From Clostridium aciditolerans (lineage in GTDB: Bacteria > Bacillota > Clostridia > Clostridiales > Clostridiaceae), in contig NZ_JAEEGB010000009.1 in assembly GCF_016316925.1 (NCBI RefSeq), positions 1-64,000 of the forward strand: 64,000 nucleotides of DNA. Reading direction: 5' to 3'. Positions within the stretch are counted from its first letter, which is position 1. Every line of letters begins with the position of its first letter. Shown here piece by piece: positions 1-11,203 of the stretch. A program made the translations under genes and the position numbers. Below the pieces are notes generated by a model, which saw nothing but the letters and a program-made list of their open reading frames with translations, searched no databases and had not been told where the DNA came from.

Positions 1-7
1 CTATTGT

Positions 8-36
8 AGTTTATCACAACTTCTCAACCTTGTCAA
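8..36 (-). promoter_or_regulatory. Strong sigma-A promoter reading left, copy 1
   Basis: On the minus strand TTGACA (36-31) is followed after exactly 17 nt by TAAACT (13-8). The -35 is perfect. Both this copy and the one at 96-124 carry GTGATAAACT across the -10. Tandem near-identical promoters with consensus -35 boxes are typical of rRNA operons; the transcript would leave the window. Confidence 0.6.
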
Positions 37-95
37 TAACTTTTTTTCAAGTTATTTTTCATTGAACTTTTGTGACAAACTTATTGAACTTTTAC

Positions 96-124
96 AGTTT
101 ATCACTACGATTCAGCTTTGTCAA
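96..124 (-). promoter_or_regulatory. Strong sigma-A promoter reading left, copy 2
   Basis: On the minus strand TTGACA (124-119), 17-nt spacer, TAAACT (101-96). The -35, the spacing and the -10 with its preceding GTGA are the same as in the copy 88 bp further left, so this is a tandem pair. Confidence 0.6.
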
Positions 125-318
125 TATTATTTTACTGATATGAAAGCTGAATTTTGTCGCATCAATCAGCGACAAGAAACATTTTATCAAAATTATATTA
201 TGTTGTATACAACTATTAACCCAATAATGTAATTTAACTTCAATTTCCTTTATAATGGACAGTTTTTTCTCATTATTTTTTATACTGATACACGTGGTAC
301 AGTTTATAAAAATTATCT

Positions 319-353
319 AAAAAAAGAGGTTAGATTACATAATCTAACCTCTT
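319..353 (-). terminator. Intrinsic terminator of gyrA
   Basis: A perfect 13-bp stem (324-336 with 341-353, loop ACAT) lies just past the gyrA stop. On the minus strand it is followed by a T run (plus-strand A run 319-325). It should end the gyrBA transcript. Confidence 0.85.
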
Positions 354-365
354 CATTATAGCTTT

Positions 366-2834
366 TTACTCTTCAACATTTTGCGCATCTTCAGTGTTTT
401 CAATATTTTCAATTTCATCACTATAATTTATTTTAGCAATCGCAACTACCTTTTGTTCTTCTTCAGTTCTCATTAATGTAACTCCACTAGTATTTCTACT
501 AGTAGTAGATATTCCAGATACATTAATCCTTATAGCTACATTACTACTGTTGATAAGCATCATTTCATCTTCATCTTTTACTACTCTTGCTCCAACTATT
601 GAACCTGTTTTATCATTAACCTTGTAGGTTATAATTCCTTTACCACCTCTTCTATGGGCAGTATATTCAGAAACAGGAGTTCTTTTTCCAAATCCATTTT
701 CACTTATAACTAAAACATCTTGATCCTCTGCTACAATATCCATAGCTACAGCTATATCTCCATCCCTTAAAGTTATAGCTCTTACACCTGTGGCAGTTCT
801 CCCCATAGGCCTTACATCTGTTTCTTTAAATCTTATTGCATAACCATTTTTAGTGAATACGAGAATCTCACTTTCTCCTGTAGTCATCTTAACACCTATA
901 AGCTCATCACCCTCTTTTAGGTTTATAGCATTTAAACCATTTTTTCTAATAGAAGAGTATTGACTCATCTGTGTTTTTTTAATTAAACCTTCTTTGGTTC
1001 CCATTATGAAATAATTATTCTCATTAAACTCTTTAAAGGTTATAACTGCCTGTATTTTTTCATCAGTGTCTATAGGTATCAAATTTATAAGATTAGTTCC
1101 CTTAGCAGTTCTTCCTGCCTCAGGTATTTCATATCCCTTTAATTTATGAACTCTTCCTTTGTTTGTAAAGAATAGAATGTTATTATGGGTAGAAGTTATA
1201 AACATATGTTCTACAAAATCATCTTCTTTTGTAGCCATTGCCTGTATTCCCTTTCCCCCTCTTTTCTGAGCAGAATAAGTATCAGCTAATATTCTCTTTA
1301 TATATCCTGCGTGGGTAAGGGTTATTACAACTTCTTGCTCTTGTATTAAGTCCTCTATGTTAATTTCATCATTATTTCTTTGTATTTCTGTTCTTCTTTC
1401 ATCGCCATACTTATTCTTTATTTCAATAAGTTCTTCTTTTATTATTTTTAAGACTAATTCTTCTTTTTCCAGTATTTCTTTTAGATACGCAATAGTCTTC
1501 ATTAATTCATTATATTCTTGCTCAATTTTCTCTCTTTCAAGACCTGTAAGTCTTTGTAACCTCATATCAAGTATAGCCTGTGCCTGCTTTTCAGAAAGAC
1601 TAAACTTAGCCATAAGTCCATTTTTCGCCTCTTCAGCGTTCTTAGAAGATCTTATAAGGTTAATAACTTCATCAATATGATCAAGTGCAATTTTTAAACC
1701 TTCCAAAATATGCGCACGAGCAAGCGCTTTATCTAGATCAAATCTAGTTCTTCTTCTTATTACTTCCTTTTGGAAATCTAAATAATGAACAAGAACTTGT
1801 TTTAAATTCAAAACTTGTGGTTCATTATTTACTAGTGCAATCATTATGATACCAAAAGTATCTTGCATTTTAGTATGTTTATAGAGCTGATTTAATATTA
1901 TATTAGGATTAGCATCTCTTTTTAGCTCTATTACAATTCTCATGCCATCTCTGTCTGATTCATCTCTTATGTCTGATATACCTTCTATCTTCTTATCCTT
2001 AACTAAATCTGCCATATTTTCAATAAGCTTTGCTTTGTTAACTTGATAAGGTATTTCAGTTACAATAATTCTATGTCTTCCTTTTTCCTCTTCTATATCA
2101 GCTTTTGCTCTTACAATGACCTTTCCTCTACCTGTTTCATATGCAGATCTAATTCCAGATGTACCAAGTATAATTCCAGATGTCGGAAAATCAGGCCCCT
2201 TAATTTCAGTCATTAAATCTAAAATCGAGCAATCTGGATTATCAATAAGCATAACTATACCATTTATAACTTCTGTTAAGTTATGTGGTGGTATGTTAGT
2301 AGCCATTCCTACTGCAATTCCTGCTGATCCATTAACAAGTAAGTTAGGAAATCTTGAAGGTATTACAGAAGGTTCTTGTTCCTCACCATCAAAGTTTGGA
2401 ATAAAATCTACTGTATTTTTATTTATTTCCCTAAGCATTTCAAGAGTTATCTTACTCATTTTTGCCTCGGTATATCTCATTGCAGCCGCACTATCACCAT
2501 CAACAGATCCAAAGTTTCCATGGCCATTAACTAATGTATATCTTATAGAAAAATCTTGGGCCATTCTAACCAAAGCATCATATACAGCTGTATCTCCATG
2601 TGGATGGTATTTACCTAAAACATCTCCAACAATTCTTGCACATTTTCTATAGCCCTTCTCTGGAGTTAATCCAAGTTCGTACATAGAGTATAAAATTCTT
2701 CTATGTACAGGCTTCAATCCGTCTCTTACGTCTGGTAATGCACGACCTACAATAACACTCATAGCATAATCTATATAACACTTTTTCATTTCATGGCTTA
2801 TGTCTACTGGTAAAACTTTTCCTTCATTCAACAT
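366..2834 (-). CDS. gyrA: DNA gyrase subunit A
   Basis: The breakage-reunion subunit of gyrase, which introduces negative supercoils and works as an A2B2 complex with GyrB. At 822 aa it is of normal length. The N-terminal region carries the quinolone-determining segment with [10 protein letters not shown] near residues 77-86 (Thr82 where E. coli has Ser83, usual in clostridia) and the DNA-linking Tyr121 in [10 protein letters not shown]. The C-terminal beta-pinwheel has a GyrA-box-like QKRGGKG. The tail after the last repeat is acidic, ending in a Glu/Asn-rich stretch. It lies 16 bp after gyrB, and a hairpin terminator follows. The ATG has an AGAGGTG ribosome site. Confidence 0.97.
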   Translation of the reverse strand: MLNEGKVLPVDISHEMKKCYIDYAMSVIVGRALPDVRDGLKPVHRRILYSMYELGLTPEKGYRKCARIVGDVLGKYHPHGDTAVYDALVRMAQDFSIRYTLVNGHGNFGSVDGDSAAAMRYTEAKMSKITLEMLREINKNTVDFIPNFDGEEQEPSVIPSRFPNLLVNGSAGIAVGMATNIPPHNLTEVINGIVMLIDNPDCSILDLMTEIKGPDFPTSGIILGTSGIRSAYETGRGKVIVRAKADIEEEKGRHRIIVTEIPYQVNKAKLIENMADLVKDKKIEGISDIRDESDRDGMRIVIELKRDANPNIILNQLYKHTKMQDTFGIIMIALVNNEPQVLNLKQVLVHYLDFQKEVIRRRTRFDLDKALARAHILEGLKIALDHIDEVINLIRSSKNAEEAKNGLMAKFSLSEKQAQAILDMRLQRLTGLEREKIEQEYNELMKTIAYLKEILEKEELVLKIIKEELIEIKNKYGDERRTEIQRNNDEINIEDLIQEQEVVITLTHAGYIKRILADTYSAQKRGGKGIQAMATKEDDFVEHMFITSTHNNILFFTNKGRVHKLKGYEIPEAGRTAKGTNLINLIPIDTDEKIQAVITFKEFNENNYFIMGTKEGLIKKTQMSQYSSIRKNGLNAINLKEGDELIGVKMTTGESEILVFTKNGYAIRFKETDVRPMGRTATGVRAITLRDGDIAVAMDIVAEDQDVLVISENGFGKRTPVSEYTAHRRGGKGIITYKVNDKTGSIVGARVVKDEDEMMLINSSNVAIRINVSGISTTSRNTSGVTLMRTEEEQKVVAIAKINYSDEIENIENTEDAQNVEE

Positions 2835-2850
2835 TAATTACACCTCTTTG

Positions 2851-4779
<1,929 letters not shown>

Positions 4780-5043
4780 CTAAGGCTCATAATACAGAAG
4801 TTCTGATCTTTTTGTTAAAGTTGCTGAAGATATAGGGGATAAATAAACCTTACTTTTTTTATCCACTTCAGCTATTATAAATGACTTTGGTTTATCCTTA
4901 GTTATTCTTTGAACAAAACCATCTTCCTCAGCCATTCTTAAAAATTGGATTGTATCAGAACTATACATTGAAGTTTCCATGTCAAATATTCCAATTATAT
5001 CTTTTATTGGTACTACTACATTTTCTCCTAAATGCAGAAACAT
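4780..5043 (-). CDS. remB: RemB-like DUF370 regulator
   Basis: An 87-aa protein of the DUF370 family, called RemB/YaaB in Bacillus and found between recF and gyrB there as here. It opens MFLHLGENVVVPIKDIIGIF, the family's hallmark N-terminus, and has no membrane segment. The paralogue RemA is a DNA-binding activator of biofilm-matrix genes; RemB function is less clear, so a regulatory role in this organism is inference. Its place in the dnaA-gyrA run is conserved across clostridia. Confidence 0.9.
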   Translation of the reverse strand: MFLHLGENVVVPIKDIIGIFDMETSMYSSDTIQFLRMAEEDGFVQRITKDKPKSFIIAEVDKKSKVYLSPISSATLTKRSELLYYEP

Positions 5044-5064
5044 AAGCTAATCCCCTTTCAAATT

Positions 5065-6156
5065 TTAAACTATCTCTACAGTACCATTCTTAACTTTAAA
5101 CAGTTGAGCCTCATTTTTTAGGTATTTTTCTATATCTCCAATACCAGTGCAAGTTATAAATGTCTGTATATTACTAATTGAATTTAATATAAATTTTTGC
5201 CTATTTGCATCAAGTTCAGATAGTACATCATCGAGTAAAAGCACAGGGTATTCCCCTGTAACTTCTTTTACTATCTCTAAAGAAGCAAATTTAATAGTTA
5301 AAACTGAAGTTCTTTGTTGTCCCTGAGAACCAAAAACTTTTGTGTCTATTCCATTTATTCTTATATTAAAATCATCTCTATGTGGACCTATTGAAGTTGC
5401 TCTTTTTTCGAAATCTTTTATTCTATTAATCTTCAACATATCTAGAAGTTCATGTTCTGCATTGTCTACATTTTTAACAGATGTTATATAATTAAAATCG
5501 ATATTCTCAGCTTTTGATGTTATATCACTGTGTATTGATTTGCCTTTATCATTCAAGCTCTTTATATATTTATCCCTTGCCTTTACTATTGCTCCTCCAT
5601 ATTTAGAGAGCTGTTCATCGTATACTTCTAACATATATTCTTGCTTTTCATTATACTTCTTTAAAATTATATTTCGTTCATTTAATGACTTATTATATTG
5701 AACTAAATTAAAATAGTATTTTTTGCTTAATTTGCATAATTCAATATCTAAAAATTTCCTTCTAAAAGACGGAGATTCTTTGACTATTTTCAAATCTTCT
5801 GGAGAGAAAATGACAACATTTAAAACTCCTATCAACTCAGATATCTTATTTACCTTTATTGAGTTTACATTTATGCCCTTTTTCCCTTCTTTGAATATTT
5901 TTATTTCTATCTTTTTGTCTAATCTTTCCTTAGACACATATAATTTTATATAGGCCTCCTCACCATTCCAGTTGATAAGCTCCTTATCTCTACTTGTTCT
6001 AGGGGATTTACCAATACTGCAATAGTATATGCTTTCCAAAATATTTGTTTTTCCTTGAGCATTATTTCCGATGAATACATTAACACTTTTGCTTAATTCT
6101 ATGTTAAGCTCTTTATAATTCCTATAATTAATAAGTTGTAAATATTTAACATACAT
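5065..6156 (-). CDS. recF: DNA replication and repair protein RecF
   Basis: An SMC-like ATPase that helps load RecA at single-strand gaps with RecO and RecR. At 363 aa it is of normal length. Walker A is GNNAQGKT at residues 30-37. The C-terminal part shows the ABC-type signature region GSQGQQRTSVL and Walker B LLLDDVLSELD. It lies between yaaA and remB in the usual order. The gap of about 100 bp upstream, containing AT-rich palindromic sequence, separates it from yaaA. Confidence 0.97.
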   Translation of the reverse strand: MYVKYLQLINYRNYKELNIELSKSVNVFIGNNAQGKTNILESIYYCSIGKSPRTSRDKELINWNGEEAYIKLYVSKERLDKKIEIKIFKEGKKGINVNSIKVNKISELIGVLNVVIFSPEDLKIVKESPSFRRKFLDIELCKLSKKYYFNLVQYNKSLNERNIILKKYNEKQEYMLEVYDEQLSKYGGAIVKARDKYIKSLNDKGKSIHSDITSKAENIDFNYITSVKNVDNAEHELLDMLKINRIKDFEKRATSIGPHRDDFNIRINGIDTKVFGSQGQQRTSVLTIKFASLEIVKEVTGEYPVLLLDDVLSELDANRQKFILNSISNIQTFITCTGIGDIEKYLKNEAQLFKVKNGTVEIV

Positions 6157-6257
6157 AAAAACACCTAGTATAATTATACCATAATATAGTTAATACACAA
6201 TTAACTATATTACTTTCATAAATTATAATTATAATTCATTTAAATAATAATTGTAAA

Positions 6258-6464
6258 TTATATTATTGTGTAAGTTTCTCCATTAAATTCTATTGTATCT
6301 CCTTTAATAATCTTTTTTCCTCTTCTTGTCTCTACCTCACCATTTACAATAACCATTCCATCTTGTATAACCATTTTAGCTTCAGATCCTAGAGAAACAG
6401 CTCCGACCCACTTTAAAAAAGAGTCAAGTTTAATAAATTCAGTATTTATTTTTATATCCTTCAT
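6258..6464 (-). CDS. yaaA: S4-domain protein YaaA
   Basis: A 68-aa S4-type RNA-binding protein located between dnaN and recF as in Bacillus, where it is linked to 50S ribosome assembly. The S4 fold is visible as FIKLDSFLKWVGAVSLGSEAK followed by VIVNGEVETRRGKKIIKGD. The ATG at 6464 was chosen because a GGAG lies 9 nt before it. The ATG five codons upstream (6479) overlaps that GGAG and has no ribosome site of its own. Confidence 0.85.
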   Translation of the reverse strand: MKDIKINTEFIKLDSFLKWVGAVSLGSEAKMVIQDGMVIVNGEVETRRGKKIIKGDTIEFNGETYTII

Positions 6465-6489
6465 TTTTAGTATCTCCATTTCTATTTCT

Positions 6490-7593
6490 TTAATGATTTA
6501 ATAATCTTACAGGAAGTACTAAATAAGTACAATTATTCACTTCTTTATTTTTCAGTAAACAAGGGCTTACGCTACTAGAGAATTCCATTACAATTTCATC
6601 TTCATCCATTATTTTCAACACATCTATAAGATATTTCGAATTAAATGCAATTTGCAGAGGCTCTCCTTGCAAAATAATATTAAGTTCTTCCCTTACCATT
6701 CCCAATTGAGAATTAGAGGTTATAACCATATTTTCATCTTCAATACTAAGTTTTACAAGATTTGTATTCCCTTCTTTAGCCATTAATGATGCTCTCTCAA
6801 TACAATTCAATAAATCCGCTCTCTTAGCGATAGCTTTTAAGTTATATTCACTTGGAATTATGGAATTATATTTTATGAAATCACCTTCTAGTAACCTAGA
6901 TATAATCTTAGTTTCACCTAAACTAAATAATATATGATTAGGTGTAAATGTTATATTAACATTTTCATCCTCTTCTTCTAGTATTTTAGATACTTCATTT
7001 AAAGTTTTACCTGGAATTACAGCATTTATAGTATTATCTGTTTCTAAAATCTCAGATCTTAATGCTAATCTATAACCATCTAAAGCGACAAGATTCAAAT
7101 TTTTATTATTTATTTCAAATAAAACACCTGTAAGTATAGGTCTAGTATCGTCTTGTGCTGTAGCAAAAATAGTACTTTTTATCATATTTTTTAGTATCTT
7201 TTGGGGTATAGAAAATATCATATTTTCGTTTATATTAGGAAGTTCAGGAAAATCATCTGCGTTCATATGAATAAGAGTAAATCTGGACTTTTGGCATAAA
7301 ATCTCGATAGAATTATTATCTATTGTATTAATGTGTATTACGTCATTTGGAAGTTTTCTTATTATTTCACCAAAAATTTTAGCATCTATTACTATGCTTC
7401 CCTCTTCTAATATTTCAGCTTTTACTCTAGTTTCTATACTTAGATCTATATCTGAACCTGTTAAAATTATTTCATTGTTAAAAGTTTTAATTAATATGCC
7501 ATTTAGAACAGGCATAGTTGACTTACCAGTAACAGCTTTTTGAGCTGTGGATATACCTTCTTGTAGAATAGATTTTTCGCATGTGAATCTCAT
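6490..7593 (-). CDS. dnaN: DNA polymerase III sliding clamp (beta)
   Basis: The beta clamp that tethers DNA polymerase III to DNA; it works as a ring-shaped dimer. The 367 aa cover three clamp domains. The C-terminal end CTYLVLPVRLLNH is the typical clamp terminus (usual form YL-V-PMRL). The start has a good GGAGGG site. The 260-bp gap from dnaA holds the probable unwinding part of oriC, so dnaN may have its own promoter there as well as readthrough from dnaA. Confidence 0.97.
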   Translation of the reverse strand: MRFTCEKSILQEGISTAQKAVTGKSTMPVLNGILIKTFNNEIILTGSDIDLSIETRVKAEILEEGSIVIDAKIFGEIIRKLPNDVIHINTIDNNSIEILCQKSRFTLIHMNADDFPELPNINENMIFSIPQKILKNMIKSTIFATAQDDTRPILTGVLFEINNKNLNLVALDGYRLALRSEILETDNTINAVIPGKTLNEVSKILEEEDENVNITFTPNHILFSLGETKIISRLLEGDFIKYNSIIPSEYNLKAIAKRADLLNCIERASLMAKEGNTNLVKLSIEDENMVITSNSQLGMVREELNIILQGEPLQIAFNSKYLIDVLKIMDEDEIVMEFSSSVSPCLLKNKEVNNCTYLVLPVRLLNH

Positions 7594-7599
7594 TAAAAA

Positions 7600-7853
7600 C
7601 CCTCCTTATTCACAATATATTTTCGCTATATATAGAGTAGATAATTAAATAATTTCTAGTAGTAATAGTAGTAGGGGCTGTGAGTATGTTGATAACCCAT
7701 AGACCTGTTGAAAACACTTAAAAATAGAGAAAAAATAAGTGTGGATAAGTAAATCTAATATAATTAACTTTATCCACATTATTAAATGCATAAATGATAA
7801 TATTTAGTTATCAACATAGTATCCTACATTTAATATAAACAGATGTTAATAAC
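7600..7853. other. oriC, downstream part (dnaA-dnaN gap)
   Basis: This gap holds perfect DnaA boxes at 7740-7748 (reverse) and 7770-7778 (forward), one-mismatch boxes at 7687-7695 (reverse) and 7808-7816 (forward), and a degenerate box at 7679-7687. A run of six DnaA-trio units (7657-7674) and GGG sit beside the 7687 box. An almost G/C-free stretch (about 7615-7656) lies on the far side. The order box, G-run, trios, AT-rich DNA matches the basal unwinding element known from Bacillus oriC. Confidence 0.85.
7657..7677 (+). other. DnaA-trio element with flanking G run
   Basis: Reading plus: TAG TAG TAA TAG TAG TAG then GGG. Read 3' to 5' this is GAT GAT GAT AAT GAT GAT, i.e. six consecutive copies of the 3'-[G/A]AT-5' motif that DnaA filaments bind as single strand during melting. 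It is bordered by DnaA boxes on one side and AT-rich DNA on the other. Confidence 0.8.
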
Positions 7854-9206
7854 CTATTTTTGATCTATTTTTTTTGTAAGGTCATTAATAACATTTTGAA
7901 GTCCCTCATCAGATTTTAAATTACTTGATATTTTTTCATATGCATGTATTACTGTAGTATGATCTCTACCACCAAATTCCTCTCCTATCTTTGGAAGGGA
8001 CATGTCTGTAAGTTTTCTAGAAAGATACATAGCTATTTGTCGTGGAAATGCTACATTTCTAGTTCGTCTAGATGATTTTAAATCTTCTATCTTAAGACTA
8101 AAGTAATTTGAAACTACATCCTGAATTAAATCTATTGTTACCTGCTTAGATTGTTTGCTTGATATAATATCTTTTAAGGCTTCAGTAGCTAAATCTACGC
8201 TTATTTCTTTATTTGTTAATGAAGAAAATGCAACAATTCTTATTAACGCACCTTCTAATTCTCTTATATTTGATTTAATCTTAGTAGCTATATATACCAT
8301 AACTTCATTTGGAATATTTAAGTTCTCTACATCTGCTTTTTTCTTAAGGATAGCCATTCTTGTTTCAAAATCAGGTGCCTGTATATCTGCTATAAGTCCC
8401 CATTCAAATCTAGAACGAAGTCTATCTTCAAGTGTAGGTATTTCCTTTGGAGGCCTATCACTTGAAAGAATAATTTGTTTATTAGCCTCATGTAATGCAT
8501 TAAAGGTATGGAAAAACTCTTCTTGAGTTCTCTCTTTTCCTGCAATAAATTGAACATCATCTATTAAAAGAACATCAATGTTTCTATATTTATTTCTAAA
8601 GTCTTCATTTTTATCATCTTTAATAGAGTTTATAAGTTCATTAGTAAACTTTTCAGAAGAAACGTAAACTACTTTTGATTTTGAATTATTTTTAAGTATA
8701 TAATGGCCTATGGCATGCATTAAGTGAGTTTTTCCAAGTCCAACTCCTCCATAGATAAATAAAGGATTGTATGCTTTAGCTGGAGCTTCTGCTACAGCTA
8801 GCGATGCTGCATGAGCAAATCTATTGCTGTTTCCTATGACAAAAGAATCAAAAGTATATTTAGGGTTAAGCATTGCAGACATTTCATCATTTACTGTAAT
8901 AGCAGGTTTATCATTAATTATTTTGGGTTTGGGCTCTTCAGAATCAACTGCTTCTTCAGATAGTATAAAAAACTCTACATTGTATTTTTTTGAAGTAATA
9001 AGCTTAAGAGCATTCACAATTAGCTCCTTGTATCTACTGTCAAGAATTCCTTTAGTAAAATCATTTGGAACACTTAATTTAAGTACATCTTTTTCAATAG
9101 ATAAGGGGATTATGCTTTTAATCCAAGTATTAAAACTTACTTCAGTAAGTTCTCCTTTAATTATGTTTAGAGTTTTTTCCCATGTTTCTTTTAAATGGGC
9201 ATTCAT
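7854..9206 (-). CDS. dnaA: Chromosomal replication initiator DnaA
   Basis: AAA+ initiator that binds DnaA boxes and melts oriC. The 450 aa have all four domains: N-terminal interaction domain, short acidic linker, ATPase with GGVGLGKT (153-160) and Walker B LLIDDVQF, and the C-terminal DNA-binding domain with the DnaA signature [14 protein letters not shown]. The gene is flanked on both sides by DnaA-box clusters, so autoregulation is likely. A putative promoter is at 9259-9288. GGAGG precedes the ATG. Confidence 0.98.
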   Translation of the reverse strand: MNAHLKETWEKTLNIIKGELTEVSFNTWIKSIIPLSIEKDVLKLSVPNDFTKGILDSRYKELIVNALKLITSKKYNVEFFILSEEAVDSEEPKPKIINDKPAITVNDEMSAMLNPKYTFDSFVIGNSNRFAHAASLAVAEAPAKAYNPLFIYGGVGLGKTHLMHAIGHYILKNNSKSKVVYVSSEKFTNELINSIKDDKNEDFRNKYRNIDVLLIDDVQFIAGKERTQEEFFHTFNALHEANKQIILSSDRPPKEIPTLEDRLRSRFEWGLIADIQAPDFETRMAILKKKADVENLNIPNEVMVYIATKIKSNIRELEGALIRIVAFSSLTNKEISVDLATEALKDIISSKQSKQVTIDLIQDVVSNYFSLKIEDLKSSRRTRNVAFPRQIAMYLSRKLTDMSLPKIGEEFGGRDHTTVIHAYEKISSNLKSDEGLQNVINDLTKKIDQK

Positions 9207-9258
9207 TCTATATCCTCCAGTCTCGAATAAAAAATAAAATTCACATTAAATAAACATA

Positions 9259-9288
9259 ATTATAAACATTATTATATTTTCTTGACAA
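9259..9288 (-). promoter_or_regulatory. Putative dnaA promoter
   Basis: On the minus strand TTGTCA (9288-9283), an 18-nt spacer, then TATAAT (9264-9259). The -10 is perfect and the -35 has one mismatch. It lies about 50 bp before the dnaA start and close to the upstream DnaA boxes, which fits repression by DnaA itself. Confidence 0.55.
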
Positions 9289-9299
9289 ATGTTTATTAA

Positions 9300-9600
9300 A
9301 ATATTCACATGTTATAAAAGTTGTTGATAATATAATTCAAAAAAAATTATCAACAAAGGTACAAAAAATAAATATTAACATTATCAACACTGAATAATGC
9401 TAAGAAATTAGTCAAAAATATGAAAAGTAAGTATAATTTTATAGAATATTAAACAAGTTATACACAATTTTATTCACAGGTGTGGATAACTTACGTGCCA
9501 CAAAAGTTATACACAACTCTCTATTAATAATATCAAAAGCTGACAACCTATTCAATAAGTTATCCACAAAAAAGTAATAAAAAATATTAACAAGTCAGTT
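9300..9600. other. oriC, upstream DnaA-box cluster
   Basis: Eight 9-mers match TTATNNACA: perfect TTATCCACA at 9481-9489 (reverse) and 9560-9568; TTATCAACA at 9322-9330 (reverse), 9347-9355 and 9381-9389; TTATACACA at 9458-9466 and 9507-9515; TTATTCACA at 9470-9478. Boxes between 9458 and 9489 are packed almost end to end. No gene fits here. This is the second half of a bipartite origin around dnaA. Confidence 0.85.
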
Positions 9601-9631
9601 TTTGAAGCATTTGGTACTTCAAGAATTTATG

Positions 9632-9660
9632 TTGACATCGGAACATTAGGAATATATAAT
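9632..9660 (+). promoter_or_regulatory. Consensus sigma-A promoter of rpmH operon
   Basis: TTGACA (9632-9637), 17-nt spacer, TATAAT (9655-9660): a perfect match to the vegetative consensus. It lies about 118 bp upstream of rpmH and points away from oriC. Confidence 0.85.
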
Positions 9661-9777
9661 TTAATAGTGAAACTTTAAGGAAGTACACTTATGAGTTGAA
9701 TAGTAGCAAATAATCCTCGTGAGCTTAATATATAGTTAAGAGGGTAATATAACTTGCCTAAAAGGGGGTGTAAGAAC

Positions 9778-9912
9778 ATGTTTATGACTTATCAACCAAA
9801 AAAGAAACAAAGAAAAAAAGAGCATGGTTTCAGAAAAAGAATGAGTACTTTATCAGGAAGAAATGTTCTTAAGAGAAGAAGACAAAAAGGTAGAAAAAGA
9901 TTAACAGCATAA
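9778..9912 (+). CDS. rpmH: Ribosomal protein L34
   Basis: A 44-aa, strongly basic protein of the large ribosomal subunit. The sequence opens [18 protein letters not shown] and ends GRKRLTA, clear L34 signatures. It is preceded by AAAAGGGGG and a perfect promoter, and followed after one base by a hairpin region and rnpA. This rpmH-rnpA pair next to dnaA is one of the most conserved gene orders in bacteria. Confidence 0.97.
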   Translation: MFMTYQPKKKQRKKEHGFRKRMSTLSGRNVLKRRRQKGRKRLTA

Positions 9913-9913
9913 G

Positions 9914-9954
9914 GGCCGCTTTTGTGGCCTTTTTCTGCAACTGCAGAAAAAAGG
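9914..9954 (+). terminator. Overlapping hairpins between rpmH and rnpA
   Basis: GGCCGC (9914-9919) pairs with GTGGCC (9924-9929, one G-T pair) and is followed by TTTTT, a short intrinsic terminator. A second stem, 9928-9939 with 9942-9954 (one bulged A), shares CCTTTTT with the first and covers the start of the rnpA ribosome site (AAGGAG, 9951-9956). The two cannot form at the same time, suggesting partial termination or translational control of rnpA. Confidence 0.6.
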
Positions 9955-9967
9955 AGCTAATTGAATA

Positions 9968-10300
9968 ATGAAAGTCAATAAAATAAGAAAGAATGTAGAG
10001 TTTAGAGCTATATATAGAAGAGGAAAATCATTTTCAAATGCTTTATTGGTATTATATATATATAAGAATAGAAAAAATATAAATAGATTAGGTATATCAG
10101 TAAGCAAAAAAGTAGGTAAAAGTGTAATACGAAATAGAGTTAAACGATTAATTAAAGAGAGTTACAGATTAAATTGCAGTAAATTACACGTCGGATATGA
10201 TTTTGTATTTATAGCTAGAAATGCTGCCAATGGAAAAAGTTATATTGAAATAGATGAAGCTGTTAAAAATATTTTTAAAAAGGCAGGTCTCTACGATTAA
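9968..10300 (+). CDS. rnpA: Ribonuclease P protein component
   Basis: Protein subunit of RNase P, which helps the RNA subunit remove 5' leaders from tRNA precursors. The 110 aa include the RNR-type motif [14 protein letters not shown] (near 56-69) and the FVFIARNAA strand. Basic and cytosolic. AAGGAG lies 11 nt upstream of ATG. Its stop codon abuts the ATG of yidD, so the two are probably translationally coupled. Confidence 0.97.
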   Translation: MKVNKIRKNVEFRAIYRRGKSFSNALLVLYIYKNRKNINRLGISVSKKVGKSVIRNRVKRLIKESYRLNCSKLHVGYDFVFIARNAANGKSYIEIDEAVKNIFKKAGLYD

Positions 10301-10510
10301 ATGAAAGAATTTTTAGTCTTTTTTATTAAAATTTATAGAAAATATTTGTCACCTTTAAAACAGCCATGTTGTAGATTTTATCCAACTTGTTCCCAGTATG
10401 CATTAGATGCTCTGGAGAAATATGGTGTATTAAAAGGTGGATTTATGGCTATAAAAAGAATATTAAGGTGCAATCCTTTAAATGAAGGTGGATATGATCC
10501 AGTCAAATAA
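10301..10510 (+). CDS. yidD: Membrane insertion efficiency factor YidD
   Basis: A 69-aa protein with the family core [30 protein letters not shown] and [16 protein letters not shown]. It aids YidC-dependent membrane insertion. It starts directly after the rnpA stop with no gap and precedes yidC by 20 bp, so rnpA-yidD-yidC is one unit. The conserved Cys and Pro positions are intact. Confidence 0.95.
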   Translation: MKEFLVFFIKIYRKYLSPLKQPCCRFYPTCSQYALDALEKYGVLKGGFMAIKRILRCNPLNEGGYDPVK

Positions 10511-10530
10511 ATTATCAGGAGGTTTACAAT

Positions 10531-11190
10531 TTGCAGTACTTAAACAGTGCGTTTGTTCAGTTTTTTGAATTGGTTCATCAATGGGTGACTATAGCAATCC
10601 CTAATAAGAATATTTCTTATGGTTTGGCTATAATTTTGATGACTTTAATAATTAGATTAATATTGTTACCATTGAATATTAAACAAACTAAATCTTCTAT
10701 AGCAATGAGTGAATTACAACCAGAAACTAAGAAAATACAGGAAAAATATAAAAATGACCCTCAGAGAGCACAACAAGAAATGATGAAGCTTTATAAAGAA
10801 AAAGGAGCAAATCCTCTTAGTGGATGTTTGCCAATGCTTATTCAGTGGCCTATTTTTATAGCGCTTTATTATGTATTTAACAATTTAACTGGTATAAACG
10901 GTGTTCACTTTTTATGGATACAAGACTTAGCTAAAAGAGATGTTGTTCTAGCTGTTCTTTCAGGTATAACTACATACTATTCAGGATCACTAATGATGCC
11001 TACTGGAGATAGTGCTCAAGCCAAGCAATCAGCAACTATGAACATAGGTATGTCTATATTCATGATTTTCATAAGCTGGAGCTTAAAGTCAGCGTTAGTA
11101 CTATATTGGGTAGTAAATAATTTAATTCAAATAACACAAACATTAGTTATGAAAAGACTTGGTATAAATAAAAGCACTAGTAAAGCTTAG
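10531..11190 (+). CDS. yidC: Membrane protein insertase YidC/SpoIIIJ
   Basis: An Oxa1-type insertase in the cytoplasmic membrane. The 219 aa match the short Gram-positive form. Hydrophobic segments are seen near 30-50, 100-117, 140-155 and 168-195. The conserved groove arginine lies in IIRLILLPLNIKQTKS. The start is TTG, supported by AGGAGG 8 nt upstream. I see no lipoprotein signal peptide, in contrast to Bacillus SpoIIIJ. Its partner gene jag follows. Confidence 0.93.
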   Translation: MQYLNSAFVQFFELVHQWVTIAIPNKNISYGLAIILMTLIIRLILLPLNIKQTKSSIAMSELQPETKKIQEKYKNDPQRAQQEMMKLYKEKGANPLSGCLPMLIQWPIFIALYYVFNNLTGINGVHFLWIQDLAKRDVVLAVLSGITTYYSGSLMMPTGDSAQAKQSATMNIGMSIFMIFISWSLKSALVLYWVVNNLIQITQTLVMKRLGINKSTSKA

Positions 11191-11203
11191 GGGGGACTAT
11201 GGT

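Larger units (their letters stand above)
1..318. other. Non-coding region left of gyrA
   Basis: I see no protein gene here. Two tandem promoter-like sites on the minus strand are listed separately. There are also two small inverted repeats: a 9-bp pair at 111-119 and 143-151 that surrounds the second promoter's -35 box, and a 7-bp hairpin TTGTCGC/GCGACAA at 154-160 and 169-175. The rest is AT-rich with no recognised signal. In many clostridia an rRNA operon follows gyrA, which would fit leftward transcription out of the window; that is inference. Confidence 0.6.

Noticed and set aside
1357-2652. Open frames opposite gyrA
   Set aside because: Shadow frames on the wrong strand of a clear gene, with no ribosome sites.
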